Shown here piece after piece: positions 49,924 to 61,777 of a stretch of DNA of 64,000 nt. Below the pieces are notes generated by a model that was given only the letters and a program-made list of their open reading frames with translations, did not search any database and was not told the DNA's origin. The DNA lies in the NCBI GenBank assembly GCA_029379385.1, contig CM055611.1, positions 2,356,001-2,420,000 on the forward strand, read 5' to 3'. The first letter of the stretch is position 1. Each line of letters starts with the position of its first letter. The stretch is from Quillaja saponaria (taxonomy: Eukaryota; Streptophyta; Magnoliopsida; Fabales; Quillajaceae). Position numbers and translations under genes: made by a program.

Positions 49924-50995
49924 TAAACAAAATGTCAGCCAATGGGTTATAAATCCGATGTAAAAGTTAGTATTATATTTTTGGTAGAAATTGGAATAAT
50001 AATAATATACTTTACTAAGGGAAATAATTATTTTTTATTTTTATATGTAATTACTTATCACAATTTTTACGTGTGATTTAAAACTCAGATTAACTATTCG
50101 GTTAGATTACCATTCGAATACCATTTTGTACCGAATTAGTTCTAAAACTTGAAATAACAGTTAGACCAACCAAACCCGAATTGATTTGGACGATCCAATA
50201 ATACTTTAAAGACTAAACCCATTTAAAAAAAAAAAATAGATGGAAGAAGCTAGTAGTAGAATTTTTTTTCTTTTCTTTTTTCAGTTTTCATTTATATTTT
50301 TTTGGTTTATTGTTTTTTATTTCTTGTTTTGCCTTAAATTAATGCACATGTGCATAAAATATTTATATTTCTATATAAAATCAACCTAGATCAACCCAAT
50401 TGTTAAAAAGGTGATCCGAGACCTGAATAGTCACATTTGGACCAAGTTTTAAAACATTGGTTTTAACATTTGAAGTTTATTAAAAAATATTAATTGGGAA
50501 GATTTGAAAGTATAAATTAAAGTACTAATAACCAAATAAAATAATTTAAAGATATAATACCCAAATATACATATATCATTTTTGTAAAATACTTACTAAC
50601 ATTTAGATAAAACAATTTAAAAATATAATCGTAAATGTATGCGAGGATGGACCTATAATTTTTAGGTAGCCTAGGTCGATTTCATAGTAATATTTTAATT
50701 AAATTATATATATGTATATATATATAATATTTTAAAGAAATAATTATATTTGTAAAAAAAAAAAAAATAATATCATCTTTATATTTTATATAAAAAATAT
50801 TTATTTTAATTTTAAAAAATAAAAAGTAATATTAAAATATAAAACTCATAAAAAGCCAATTAAACACATTTGTTCCTCTCTTTGATCTCATATTGTCATG
50901 GTTATGATTTTCAAGCTTCTACCAAAATTCAGCTCTAACTCATTTTACAATTTAGCTTGTTATGTGCTCGAACACATAAATTATAATTTTCATAA
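49924..50995 (+). repeat. 1.05-kb dispersed repeat, copy 1
   Basis: Collinear with 62957-64000 in the same orientation. Landmarks in order: AAATGTCAG followed by a TATAA block, GTTTTAAAACATTGGTTTTAA, AAAGATATAATACCCAA, TTTTTAGGTAG, TATCATCTTTATATTTTATA, AAGTAATATTAAAA, CAATTAAACAC, TATGTGCTCGAA. No open frame, so it is a non-autonomous or degraded element of unknown class. Confidence 0.7.
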
Positions 50996-51784
50996 AAAAA
51001 GAAGAAGATGAGAATCTAAAATTAAAATAAAAACAAACAATTTATGACTTTTTACTCATGGATGTAGAAATTTAAATAAAAAAATTAAGAAAAATATTGG
51101 TGAAATGTGGTTCCAAATAAAAGAAACAAAAATAAATATAAACATTTCACTAGCATTAATCAAGGTTCCAACATAATAATATGCATATAATGAAATCCAA
51201 TTGATAATAAAATATTTTTTACTTAAAGCAAATAAAAAAAGTACAATTAGATTTATTCTCCAACAAATTGTCAAATTTATATAGGCCTTATAACAATGGT
51301 GTGCATTACATATATGGAAATGAATAATATTAGTAACCCATGCAATATCAGATCGTGCATACACTAAATTATATATATATATATATATATATATTTCATT
51401 TATAATTTTTTAAAGTCATATGAAATCTTATAAAGAAAATTTTTAAATGTTCACATAAAACTATAAAATCAAATTATGAAAGCAAATTTTTTAAAAAAAA
51501 GGTACATGAAAATAAATTTTATGTTACAAAATATTCAACAACAAAAATATAGATAACAATATATTAAGTTTCTTGGCCTAAATTAAGAGAGAGTCTAAAT
51601 TCTAAACAGCTATATATATATGATTATTACACAAATAGGAATTTTTAAGTTAAGTTATAAAATCTAACCGGGCCAACTAATAAGAATTTTATTGAAAGAA
51701 AATAGCCCAAGCCCATAATTTAGGAAAAGAAGCAATTTCAAAATGACAGCCCAAGCTCATAAAATCTATCTATCTACTGTATAC
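50996..51784. other. AT-rich intergenic
   Basis: No gene. (AT)n microsatellite at about 51370-51393. Confidence 0.35.
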
Positions 51785-52935
51785 AAAAAAGTGGCTTAAA
51801 AGAAAAATGTTTTATTTTTTCAAATATATATATTTTAATTATACAGTTATCTTTAATTTTTATTTTGCTACAAATATTTTTTTTTTCTGATTCTTCTTTA
51901 TTTTAATAAAAATAGGATTGTAATTGTTTTAGGACAATTAATTTCTTTTTTACTAATTACTTTTAATCTTAACAAATCTATAATTATATATCGTAATTAA
52001 GATTGAATTTATCAATATTTTTTTTTGTTTAAAAATTTCATAATAATCATAGTTTTTTAAGTTCTTTTCAAATTTATCGTGAATTATAATATTATTTTTT
52101 AACTTTTAACTTTTAACTCTTAACTCTTAATTTTTTATATATTTTTAAAGATAGAATTTTTCTATTCTTTTGGTTTCATAAGTTTCTAATAATTATAATA
52201 GTTTTTAGTTTTTTTCAAATTTATGAATTAATTTTTTTAAATGCTATGAATTAAAAAATATTAAGACTATATTTTTCATGATTATAATATTATTGTTTTA
52301 ATATTTAATTCTTCTTCCAATTAATATATTTATATATATATATGAATTTAATTTTTTTGTTAAATTATCTATTTTTTTACGAATATAAAAATAGTTTAGT
52401 AGACAAAAATTTATTTTCATAAATACTCTTATGAGTTTTTACTATGACATAAATACTTTTTAGTTATTATTTTACTTCAAATAGACAATTTATTTTAATT
52501 TTTTAATTCTTCTTCAATTTAATATAAATATTGTAATTGATTTATGTCAATTGATATTTTTCAGTCATAATTTTTTTAATATTAATAAATCTATAATTCG
52601 TTAATAACTATGGATCAATAATGATTAAGATTGAATTTTGTTAATATTTTATTTCATAAGTTATACATAATTGTAAAAATGTAAATTAATTTAAAAAAAA
52701 AAAAAAAAAAAAAAGCTATGAATTAAAACAAATATTAAAAGTATAATTTTTATGGTTAATTTAGTATGTTAATTTTTCTCCCCTCTTTAATATTTTAAAA
52801 AAATTTATGTTTATATTATGAATTAAATCTTTTAATAGATTTATCTATTTGTTTAATGTTATTAACATGGAACATTATTTTTTATTAACTATAATTTCTT
52901 GATATGTACATCTATTGTTGATGAATATATATAGA
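51785..52935. repeat. Two adjacent AT-rich element copies
   Basis: 51785-52340 and 52420-52935 resemble each other and 28491-29291: each has an ATAGGATTGTAATTG- or ATATTGTAATTG-type phrase, then AATAAATCTATAATT, then GATTGAATTT, then a hairpin-like A/T section. The second also shares TTATTTTTTATTAACTATA and TTGATATGTACAT with 29210-29260. Likely two members of one non-coding family. Confidence 0.45.
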
Positions 52936-53017
52936 TTATTTTTAAATTCTCAAATAAGAGTAAAGATAATAGTGGCCAATGAGACTTTAATTCAATTGAC
53001 TAAGATAAAGGTGCATG

Positions 53018-53530
53018 ATCTCAGATAGTGATCTCTTGTTTTATCTTGTGTTGCAATTCCTGTCCCAATAATGAAAATTGGTCATGTAATTAAAATTTTC
53101 ACATGATAAATTAATGATGACAGGAAGCAAATAAAACCGAGTGGTTTGATCAAAATGGTAAACAATTATGGATAACTTAATAATTAATGATAATGGATTC
53201 CAAAGTCGAATCGACTAATCCGTTATATTTTCTGCATTCATAGGAGTACGTCTATGTAAATTTAATAACTTTTACCTTTGATAGTTGATGAATCTCATTT
53301 TGGTGTCTCAATTCTTCTCCTACCAATGAAAATTGCTATGCCATTAAAAATTTCACAGTGATAAACTAGTTTTAATTTTAATTTTATAATTTTCATATGT
53401 CATTAGACAAAATTTAACACCATTTGTTATCATGTGAAAATTTGAATGATATGACCAAATTTTATTAATGGGATAGAAATTGAAACACCAAAATAAAACA
53501 GGAGATCTATATCTCAAAATGAGACAGGAT
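53018..53530. mobile_element. Fold-back element
   Basis: The left end (about 53018-53112) and right end (about 53428-53530) are inverted repeats of about 90 bp; both contain the phrases GATCTC, TTGTTTTATCTTG-like, TGTCCCAATAATGAAAATTGG-like and TTTTCACATGATAA. A third, direct partial copy sits inside at 53295-53365 (CTCATTTTGGTGTCTCAATT ... TTTCACAGTGATAAAC). The structure fits a palindromic MITE with an internal duplication or a nested copy. Confidence 0.55.
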
Positions 53531-54420
53531 TTAAATTTCAAATGTGAATTTTATTTTCCTATCAAAACAATAATAATTTTTTCTTTATTCTCATCTCCTT
53601 TCTTCTTTCTTTATATCCTCCTCTCTCTCTCTCTCTCTTTTTTTTTTTTTTTTTTATCTTTCACACTTCTAAATAGACCCTAAATGGCTCCACTCGATGC
53701 AAAAGTGCAGCTGACGATTTAAGTAAGCGGCAAGAAAAATTAGAGAAAGACCAAAGGATTAGAAGTCCTTATTATATCACATACACACTTGTACTTTTAG
53801 GGCAGAGCCTATGGTCAAGTAAAAAAAAAATCCCAAGACTTAAAACCTAAGCAATTCCAATTATGTTAGGGATTTGATTTTGAGATATCAACCCATTACA
53901 TTGAAATCAATAACGCAATGGTTATTCTATTTACAGGTCCATAACCCACTAGCAACTTCTATAACAATGTTCCAGATTGGCTCTTCGATACACCATTTCA
54001 CTAATTTTTATTTTATAAACAGGTGTATCCGGACTAGTTTACGCGCATCTTCACTAATCACTTTTCAGGTTTGGTCAAATGTAGGTCATCCACGTTAAGA
54101 CTATAAATTTTATGAAGATTTTACTCTTCACAGTTTCTCTCAAGAAGATTTGAACCCAATAGTCAATGAAAAACACCCAACTTCTTAACCACGACGGGCC
54201 AACCCTATTGGGGTCCATTTTACCAATTAAACCATAGAAACATCTCTACAATTAAAAATAAATAAAACTAGTTAGAGCACGTTGCGAGTTCCAAATTAAT
54301 CACATCCTGTACATATCATATTCCTTTACAAGTGTATAGATTGAAGTAAGAAAACAGGCTAACATGCTAGGCCACTCACATCTATACATATACATTCAAT
54401 CAAATCCAAAACCTTAGACA
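53531..54420. other. Intergenic
   Basis: A (CT)n-T(n) tract at about 53621-53656. Otherwise no gene or clear repeat. Confidence 0.35.
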
Positions 54421-54865
54421 TTAGCTTCTGTCTTTGTCTCTTCTAGTAGCTCTGATATAGCAGAAAACTACCACTAGGAATGTGGTGCCTAGCCCTCCAA
54501 GAATTACACCTATTCCTGCTACTGACTTATCAAGCATGGAATGATGATGATACTTTATCAACTGATTATGCCCCCAATGAACTCATAATTTCTTCATTAT
54601 CTGTCTCTTCATTACGTGGTGCTTCAGATGGGCTGAGACTAGGGGTGCCAGAGGATTCAACCTCCTTGTGCTGGTGCTTACCAAGTTTCCTTACCACAGG
54701 TACTTCTGCTTTGTACAATCTTTGAGAATTAGATGGACTAGGAGCGGGTGGATTTGGTAATGGCTATGAATGAGACTGGACCATGATTTGAGGTTTATGG
54801 CTAGCCACGGAGAAACCCAAAAAAGCATTTGACAGAATGAAGCAAAGGAAGATGATTTTAGGCAT
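54421..54865 (-). pseudogene. Small secreted/membrane protein, broken by one stop and one frameshift
   Basis: Minus-strand frame beginning MPKIIFLCFILSNAFLGFSV, a clear signal peptide. A TAG follows at 54764-54766, after QSHS and before a proline/serine-rich stretch (PLPNPPAPSPSNS). The frame then runs through LSPSEAP until a G5 run (plus-strand C-run 54571-54575) where one G too many shifts it. In the shifted frame the family-like end resumes: HHHSMLDKSVAG, a hydrophobic helix GVILGGLGTTFLVVVFCYI and a basic tail RATRRDKDRS before TAA at 54421-54423. Without the two lesions it would be about 147 residues: signal peptide, Pro/Ser-rich linker, single membrane helix, short basic tail. I do not recognise the family. 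The TAG is one step from a CAG codon. It may be a recent pseudogene or partly artefactual. Confidence 0.65.
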
Positions 54866-55870
54866 TATTGAGTAACGGGTTGGGTGCCATGAAGAAATTC
54901 TTCGTTTTTTAGGCTATTGTGGAAGATGGTGGATTTGGGTTTTTATATATAGGCATTTCGTATTATGTAAGCAGATCCTATAATCGTGTGGTTTGATGGA
55001 AATTTCCATTTGCTGTTTTCCAAAAGATAATTAATTTATTGAATTCTTTTTTGAGTTTCATTCAATTTGTTTTTATGGAGCTATCTGTGGAAGGAGAAAA
55101 AAAGAGGAAGATACACGTGCACGGAGGCAATAGAATAGTACAAATACAATTAAGATTTGAATGCAGGGAACTAGATCTCAAATATGTTTATTTGTAAGCT
55201 TTTTTTTTTTTTTTTTTCATACAATATGATTTAAATTAATTAACCACCATAAGAATCAATGCTCTGATTACTATATGATTTTTTTTCTGCATGAGAGAAG
55301 ATGATCAAAAGTTGCTTAATTTTCTTCAATGAGATTTGTGAAAGTTCAATTATAACATCTCGTAAAACATAAACTACTAAAAAACTAAAGAGATTAAAAC
55401 ATACTGTTAGTGTCTCATCTAATGACATAATAAACGTTAAATTTATGAATTGAGTGATAATTTAATATAGCATTAGAGTCGAATGGTCACGAGTTCCGTC
55501 ATTTGCCATCACCTATTATATTACATTTTTCAGCACAAGTAAGAAAATATTGACTCGTTCAATAGGGTTAACTTGTGCAGTTTAAGCTTTGGATATTTTA
55601 CTTATTTGTAATTAGAATGAAGAAAAACGTTAAAGGAGTAGAGAGAGACAAATATAAGCATCTAATGCTATTTCTGATAATGTAATTCTGGGCCAGGCAT
55701 GGAAACAGGGCACTGCCATTGTTCGAGAAGTGTGTCTTTACCATGTCACTCCCCTGTTATAGGAAGAACATGATGTAATTGGCATACAATATGCATAATT
55801 TAATATTATAAACATCAATTTAAGCAAAATAAATATAATTCTAAGCATCCATGGGGCAAAGTAAAATGTT
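54866..55870. other. Intergenic
   Basis: Promoter side of the broken membrane-protein gene: TATATATAGG on the minus strand near 54943-54952 lies about 80 bp upstream of its start. A T-run at 55200-55217. No other gene seen. Confidence 0.4.
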
Positions 55871-57140
55871 GCAAACACAATATACCTTATAATTAAAATA
55901 GGTAAGTTGTTGGTTTTCATTAGCATATATTGGAGGCACCTTAATTACATGATTTTGGGATATACTATTATCTTATAATTAAAATCAAAGACCCTTAATA
56001 ATAACATCCTGGATTCTGAATCTTACATTAATGGTAGGGGTGTGCACAGGGTCGGTTCGATCTGGATAGTGACAAAATTTTGAATCGAATCGAACTTTTC
56101 GAGTAGTAAAAATTTTAAACTGAAATTGAACCAAAAATAGGCATTACCTGAAAGTATCCGAACTGAAATAATATGACTAGTTTGGCTCTGGTATTCGGTT
56201 ACCCGAAATTTAAACACCAAAAAAATATAATTTAATTGCTAGCTTAATTTGAAATTAAATACAAATTTAAGTAAATAAAAATAAAAATAGGGCACTACCA
56301 AAAAACAAAGAAAAAAAACAAAATGTATTATTGAAATGGAGGTGGAATTGAAAGTAGCACTTTTAATTTTTAAAAAACAATGTTATATTAGATATTTGTG
56401 TTTAAATTATATAATAATTTTTTTTTATAATTTTGGGTAATTACGGGTACCCATTAAATTTTAACTAATGAACTGTATTCGAACCTAATTACGGGTACCC
56501 ATTAATTGCAAACACAATGTACCTTATAATTAAAATAGGTAAGTTGTTGGTTTTCATTAGCATATATTGGAGGCACCTTAATTATATGATTTTGGGATAT
56601 ACTATTATCTTATAATTAAAATCAAAGACCCTTAATAATGAAATCCTGGATTCTAAATCCTACATTAATGGTAGGGGTGTGCACGGATCGGTTCGGTCCG
56701 GATAGTAACAAAATTTTGAACCGAATCGAACTTTTCGAGTTGTAAAATTTTTGAACCGAAACTGAATTAAAAATAGGCATTACTCGTAGGTACACGAACC
56801 AAAGTAATATGACTAGTTCAGCTCTGGTATTCGGTTACCCAAAATTTAAGCACCAAAAAAATAAAATTTAATTGCTAGCTTAATTTGAAATTGAATACAA
56901 ATTTAAGTAAAAAATAAAAAAATAGAGCACTACCAAAACAAAAGAAGAAGAAATATATTATTGCAATAGAGGTGGAATTGAAAGTAGCACTTTTAATTTA
57001 AAAAAAAAAGGTGTTATATTAGATATTTATGTCTATTAAATTATATAATAATTTTTTTATAATTTCTAATAATTACGGCTACCATTAAATTTTAACTAAT
57101 GAACCGTATCTGAATCGAAAATTTTGGTTGTTCAATTTAG
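55871..57140. repeat. Tandem duplication, unit about 639 bp
   Basis: Copy 1 (55871-56509) and copy 2 (56510 to about 57140) are head to tail. Both begin GCAAACACAAT, then ACCTTATAATTAAAATAGG. Each contains a transposon-like end GGTAGGGGTGTGCAC followed by GGTTCGGTCC-type words. Similarity is about as high as in a recent duplication, with scattered changes. Confidence 0.75.
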
Positions 57141-58468
57141 ATAGCTGAACTTGAACTTGAACTAAACTACATGAATATTGAAAATGACTGCTTCAGGTTC
57201 GGATTTTTGGTTATATTGGGTACTCTACATAGGGCTAATTAATGGCAGTGTTTTGTAGATCAAAGACAAGATGCAGAGTCTTTGAAAATTGAGCTAGCAA
57301 GTTGCTTAATTTTAAACCATTTGATTACCATAATACAAAAGAAAAAATAATATTTGATTTATTTGTTTAATGCCAGCTATTACATTGGAGAGGTCAAAGA
57401 GAGGAAAGCCATAGCCAATAGGCTACCTAATTCCACGATGAAGTGAGAATTGAGGAGAGAGTAAATACAAAATACACCTATAAATACAAAATAAATATCT
57501 ACTTTCTTAAACAACAATTATTGAAAACTAATAGTATAATAGCCATTGACTATCAAAAAATCAAAAATAATATGAATTCCACGAATAATGGCAAATTCGT
57601 GGCACTATTATTGGTGAACCACATGATTGGCATGAATAATATGACTAGTTCGGTTATGGTATTTGGTTACCTCGAAATTTAAACACCAAAAAAATAAAAT
57701 TTAATGGCTAGCTTAATTTGAAATTAAATACAAATTTAAGTAAAGTAAAAATAAAAATAGAGCACTACCAAAAAAGAAAGAAAAAACACAAAATGTATTA
57801 TTGCAATGGAGGTGACATTGAAAGTAGCACTTTTAGTTTTTTTTAAAATGTGTTATATTAGATATTTATGTTTATTAAATTATATAATAATTTTTTTTTT
57901 ATAATTTCAGGGTAATTACGGGTACCCATTAAATTTTAACTAATGAACTGTATTTGAATTTAAAATTTTGATTTTCAATTTTGGATACTTGCACTCGAAC
58001 TGAACTACATGAATACTCAAAATAAACCAAACTGAATGACTGGTTCGGTTCAAATTTTTGGTTATACCGGGTACTCTACATAGCTCTAATTAATGGCAGT
58101 GTTTTGAAAATCAAAGACAAGATGCAGAGTCTTTGAAAATTGAGCTAGCAAGTTGCTTAATTTTAGACCATTTGTTTACCATAATACAAAAGGACAAATA
58201 ATATTTGATTTATTTGTTTAATGCCAGCTATTACATTGGACAGGTCAAAGAGGGGAAAGCCATAGCCAATAGGCTACCTAATTCCATGTGAAGTGAGAAT
58301 TAAGGAGAGAGTAAATACAAAATACACGTATGAATACAAAACAAATATCTATTTTCTTAAACAAAAATTATTGAAAACTAATAGTTTAATAACCATTGAC
58401 TATCAAAAAATATTCCGCGAATAATGGCAAATTCGTGGCACCATTATTGGTGAATTACATATTGGCAT
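56808..58468. repeat. Tandem duplication, unit about 830 bp, overlapping the 639-bp array
   Basis: Copy 1 (about 56808-57635) and copy 2 (about 57636-58468). Shared landmarks are AATATGACTAGTTC, CTACATAG, GGCAGTGTTTTG, AATGCCAGCTATTACATTGG, AGCCATAGCCAATAGGCTAC and GGCAAATTCGTGGCAC. The second copy ends about 170 bp upstream of the LFS-like start, so the unit includes that gene's upstream region. Copy 1 overlaps the second copy of the 639-bp duplication, which implies two successive events. Confidence 0.75.
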
Positions 58469-58542
58469 GGAGTTGTATTTAAAAAAATAAAATTATTTAA
58501 ATAATATGAAAGTCTTCTTAGGTTTTCTTTAAAAATATGGAG

Positions 58543-58625
58543 GTAAGTCTTCTTCACACATTTCTATCACAATTCAGAACCTCAATCCCTCTCTCCCATT
58601 TTTTGTCGTTCTTTTAAATTTTCAG
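58543..58625 (+). other. Possible 5' intron of the LFS-like gene
   Basis: A consensus donor GTAAGT (58543) directly follows ATGGAG. A pyrimidine-rich end TTTAAATTTTCAG (to 58625) precedes GCTACAACA. An 83-bp intron here would join ATGGAG to GCTACAACA, which reads MEATT in the upstream frame. That frame stops at TAA shortly after, so an upstream start would be out of frame with the main ORF. Confidence 0.4.
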
Positions 58626-58635
58626 GCTACAACAA

Positions 58636-59109
58636 ATGGAAGGTAAAGTCTCAGTTGAATTGACTAGCCTTACAGCAGAACAAGTCTGGCCTTTGTTGGC
58701 AGACTTCTGCAACCTCCATAAGTGGTTCCCCTTTGACACTGGCTACCTAGTAGAAGGCATTCCTGGACAACCTGGTTTAATCCGATACTGCGCGAACACG
58801 AAGAAAACAAAATCGGGAGATGATCAAGAAGAGACAACGATAACCAAGTGGGCTTATGAGAAGTTACTAACATTTGATCCTACCCAACGTTGTCTTAGTT
58901 ACGAGCTTCTTGAAAACAACCTCGGGTTCACTTCATATGTAGCAACTGTTAACGTTTTCCCTATTGAACATGGGTGCAGGGTGGAATGGTTTATAACCTG
59001 TGATCCATTGGAAGTTAAGAGATGGGAAGGTTGGATGTCTTACGCTGAGTCTTGTCTGCAGTACATGAAGAAGAAGATGGAACATGATTTGTTGCCTATT
59101 GAAAATTAA
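58636..59109 (+). CDS. Lachrymatory-factor-synthase-like SRPBCC (Bet v 1 fold) protein
   Basis: Small START/Bet v 1-fold protein of the polyketide-cyclase/LFS-like family, with a hydrophobic cavity for a small ligand. Onion LFS isomerises a sulfenic acid, but most plant homologues have no assigned reaction and this one cannot be assumed to do that chemistry. Seen: 157 residues in one exon, with the family signatures LTAEQVWPLLADFCNLHKWF, GQPGLIRYC, KWAYEKLLTFDP, LSYELLENNLGF and a C-terminal helix with WEGWMSYAESCLQYMKKKM. Relatives usually start with a few residues before a KWEGKV-like segment. Here the ATG sits in place of that Trp (MEGKV), so the N-terminus is a few residues short. The upstream DNA is a recent tandem duplication. 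Confidence 0.88.
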   Translation: MEGKVSVELTSLTAEQVWPLLADFCNLHKWFPFDTGYLVEGIPGQPGLIRYCANTKKTKSGDDQEETTITKWAYEKLLTFDPTQRCLSYELLENNLGFTSYVATVNVFPIEHGCRVEWFITCDPLEVKRWEGWMSYAESCLQYMKKKMEHDLLPIEN

Positions 59110-61777
59110 GGTTAAAGTTTTTAAAGATTTACTTTTTAAAAGTCATAGTATGCAAAAGCTGTTCAATTATTTTTTTTAAATGTGTTTGTTCTATTACTTT
59201 TAAAGGTGAGAGGTATTTTTAAAAGTATTATATTTTAAAAATTAAATGTAAATTTAGATAATTGCTTTTATACAACTAAAAGTTACAGTAATTTTTTATT
59301 TTTTTTAAAATAACAGCATTACTAAATTTAGTTATGATTTTATTTTTCTAGAGGAGAGTTTTGGGCTTTATGTGAAGTCCATGTGTGTTTGTACTGTGGG
59401 GTTTGTGTACTACAATAAGTTGTATTCACATATTGGGCTCTAATAGGCCCTTTTGTACTGTGAGTTTATTTATTTAGTAAACATTTTGTTTTTTGTTTTT
59501 TGTTTTTTTTATTTAAATAGAGCTCAAGTTGGGAAATAAAAAAAAAGAACTGGGACAAGCAACCTCGTAATTTTTTTATTTTTAAAAACAAGTAAGGAAT
59601 AAGATCACCAAATAGATCACTAAAAGTAATGACAATCAGTACTTAATAAAAATAAAAATAAAAATACTTGTCATCCAATCTGTACAAAGTAATAATTAAA
59701 TTTTATTTAAAATTATTTCGAATTTCTTTCTATAACATAAGATGAAAAAGTTACACCAAAAATATAATAGGGATGAGAGGCATTTAGAGGGAAGAAAAAT
59801 AGAGGAAAAAAAAAGTATATGCCTATAGGGCTATGTATAACAATACTTAACATTCTTTTTCATTTTGCTGATAGATAGATGGTCATTCTTTGTGTTCGAA
59901 CCTAGAATTGGGGAAATGAGAAGATAAGCCCAAACTCGGATACCAATCTTGATAACCCTAATAACAATTATTCTTAAAAATAGAGTAAATAATATTTACA
60001 TATAATGTATCTTTATAAAAGACAATCATAACCCTAATCAATCACAGGGTGGTCTTGTTTTATAAACATATCCCTTTTCCAAAATATTTCCTTCAAACAA
60101 TGATCTATTCGCAAGAAATGTAGATAACAATCAAACTAAAAATACTTATTCACATGCTTGAGGGAGAATGATTTAGTTCTTTCAATATGAAATGGACGTA
60201 CAAGTCTTGTATGTGTACTCCTCCTACATAACATTTCAAATCTAGAAAAATAACTAATTATCCATAAAAGTGAAGTTTTGATTACAAAATTATGTTTTTT
60301 TTTTCCCTATCAAATGTGAAGATACCTTCAGTTCACTAAGTTTTCAACTTGTCCGCTAAATATCTCAAGTGAACATTCAAATTCTATTTTGGTAAACTAG
60401 GACTAGGAATAACTATTATTAAAACTATGAAAGTTTGCTTCAGGCACAAGTTTGGTGAAAGATTGTATTGAGTGACAAATGTAGGCCAACAAGTAGTCAA
60501 GGCACTCGAATTATCCGAACATATTAAATCCATTCATAGAGAAGCCCTAACCAGACATTTTGAGTCTCACTTGCAAACTCAAGGTGAATTGCTTCCATAC
60601 TTCTACATTTGCCGGGTAAGTGATGACGTTTGGATCCCAACTAACGCATTCATTGTGCCATGTAACGTGTCTTGTAGTCTTAGATGACAAATATAACAAA
60701 CAAACCTGCTTTAAAGGAGATATTTACGATTCTTGTGTCCAACATAAGACATGTTGATAAATTAGCAAACCCTGAGTAGATTGTCATGAATCACCAAAAT
60801 CATCGAGGTAGTTGAAGAGAGATAAAAGTTATATGCCTATTGCCATTAATAGAATCTAAGGGTCACACACAAAAGGTCGATATTCAATGAAGGAGAGTTT
60901 TGGAATAGTTATGTAATTATTATAGTTTTTTAGGTATTAGATTTAATTATGATTAAATCCTAATGTTGCTGAATCCCTAATGTGTTAATATTGTCCAATA
61001 CATAGGGAGGTGACTAGTCTTTATAAATACAAGGCTTAACAAGCTAGGAAAAGATTGAGAATAACTATATGTATAATGCAGAGGGCTTAAATCTTCAGAA
61101 GGATTTTAGGCCTTCTGTAACTTTGTGCTAACACACAAGGAATCCCTCTAATCTTCAAGCATGAAGATCTTAGTTAGATTCATTCGTGTGGATACGCTAA
61201 GAGAGGGGACACTTATGTCGTTATTGTACTATTGATGAATCAACAAAAAAGTGAATACCAAATCAAGAATACGATAAAAGAATTGAAAGACTCGGAGGTA
61301 ACATTCTTTGACTTAAACTAGTTTTAGAATCTTTAGTATAATCATAAGGTGGGGTTAAAAGAATTAAAAATTTAAATTTTGGTGTGCATATAATTTCCAT
61401 ATTTTTTATCAATTCCTAGCAACACTTGCGTTCCTTACACAAGTTTTTCCTATATAAATGTAGTTTACAAACTTTTTTTTGTTCGTTGTTGGGTCCTGGT
61501 GTGAAAGCTTCAAGAATTTGTATATAACAAAGTTGCAAAATCACTGGCTGTAAAACATGTATAGTAACTAATCAATGCACATTTTCTATAAGATTGGGTA
61601 CCCTGATATTATAGTGTCTTGATTTCACATGCATGTTTATCTCACTAAATATTTGATATCAGTGTTATGAACAACTTCAGAACTTGGGAGTTCATACCAT
61701 AAGGAGTTTAAAATTTTCATCTTCGAAATAAATAAATAACCTATATATATATATATATATACATACCTTTTTTTTTT
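59110..61777. other. AT-rich intergenic
   Basis: No gene I recognise. Around 60900-61200 a TATA-like TTTATAAATACAAGG with downstream AGAAGGATTTTAGGCCTTCTG hairpin and stop-free U-rich sequence looks like a degraded LTR, but a paired copy or primer-binding site was not found. A TA microsatellite is at about 61741-61760. Confidence 0.35.

Noticed and set aside
54480..54725. 81-codon plus-strand frame
   Set aside because: Lies opposite the broken signal-peptide/membrane protein gene, whose reading gives coherent protein features; the plus frame is its shadow.
60472..60687. 71-codon plus frame (MTNVGQQVVKALELSEH)
   Set aside because: No family recognised, AT-rich surroundings and no splice-supported extension.
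60900..61200. Possible solo LTR
   Set aside because: TATA-like and hairpin sequences are present, but no TG/CA ends, target duplication or second LTR could be found.
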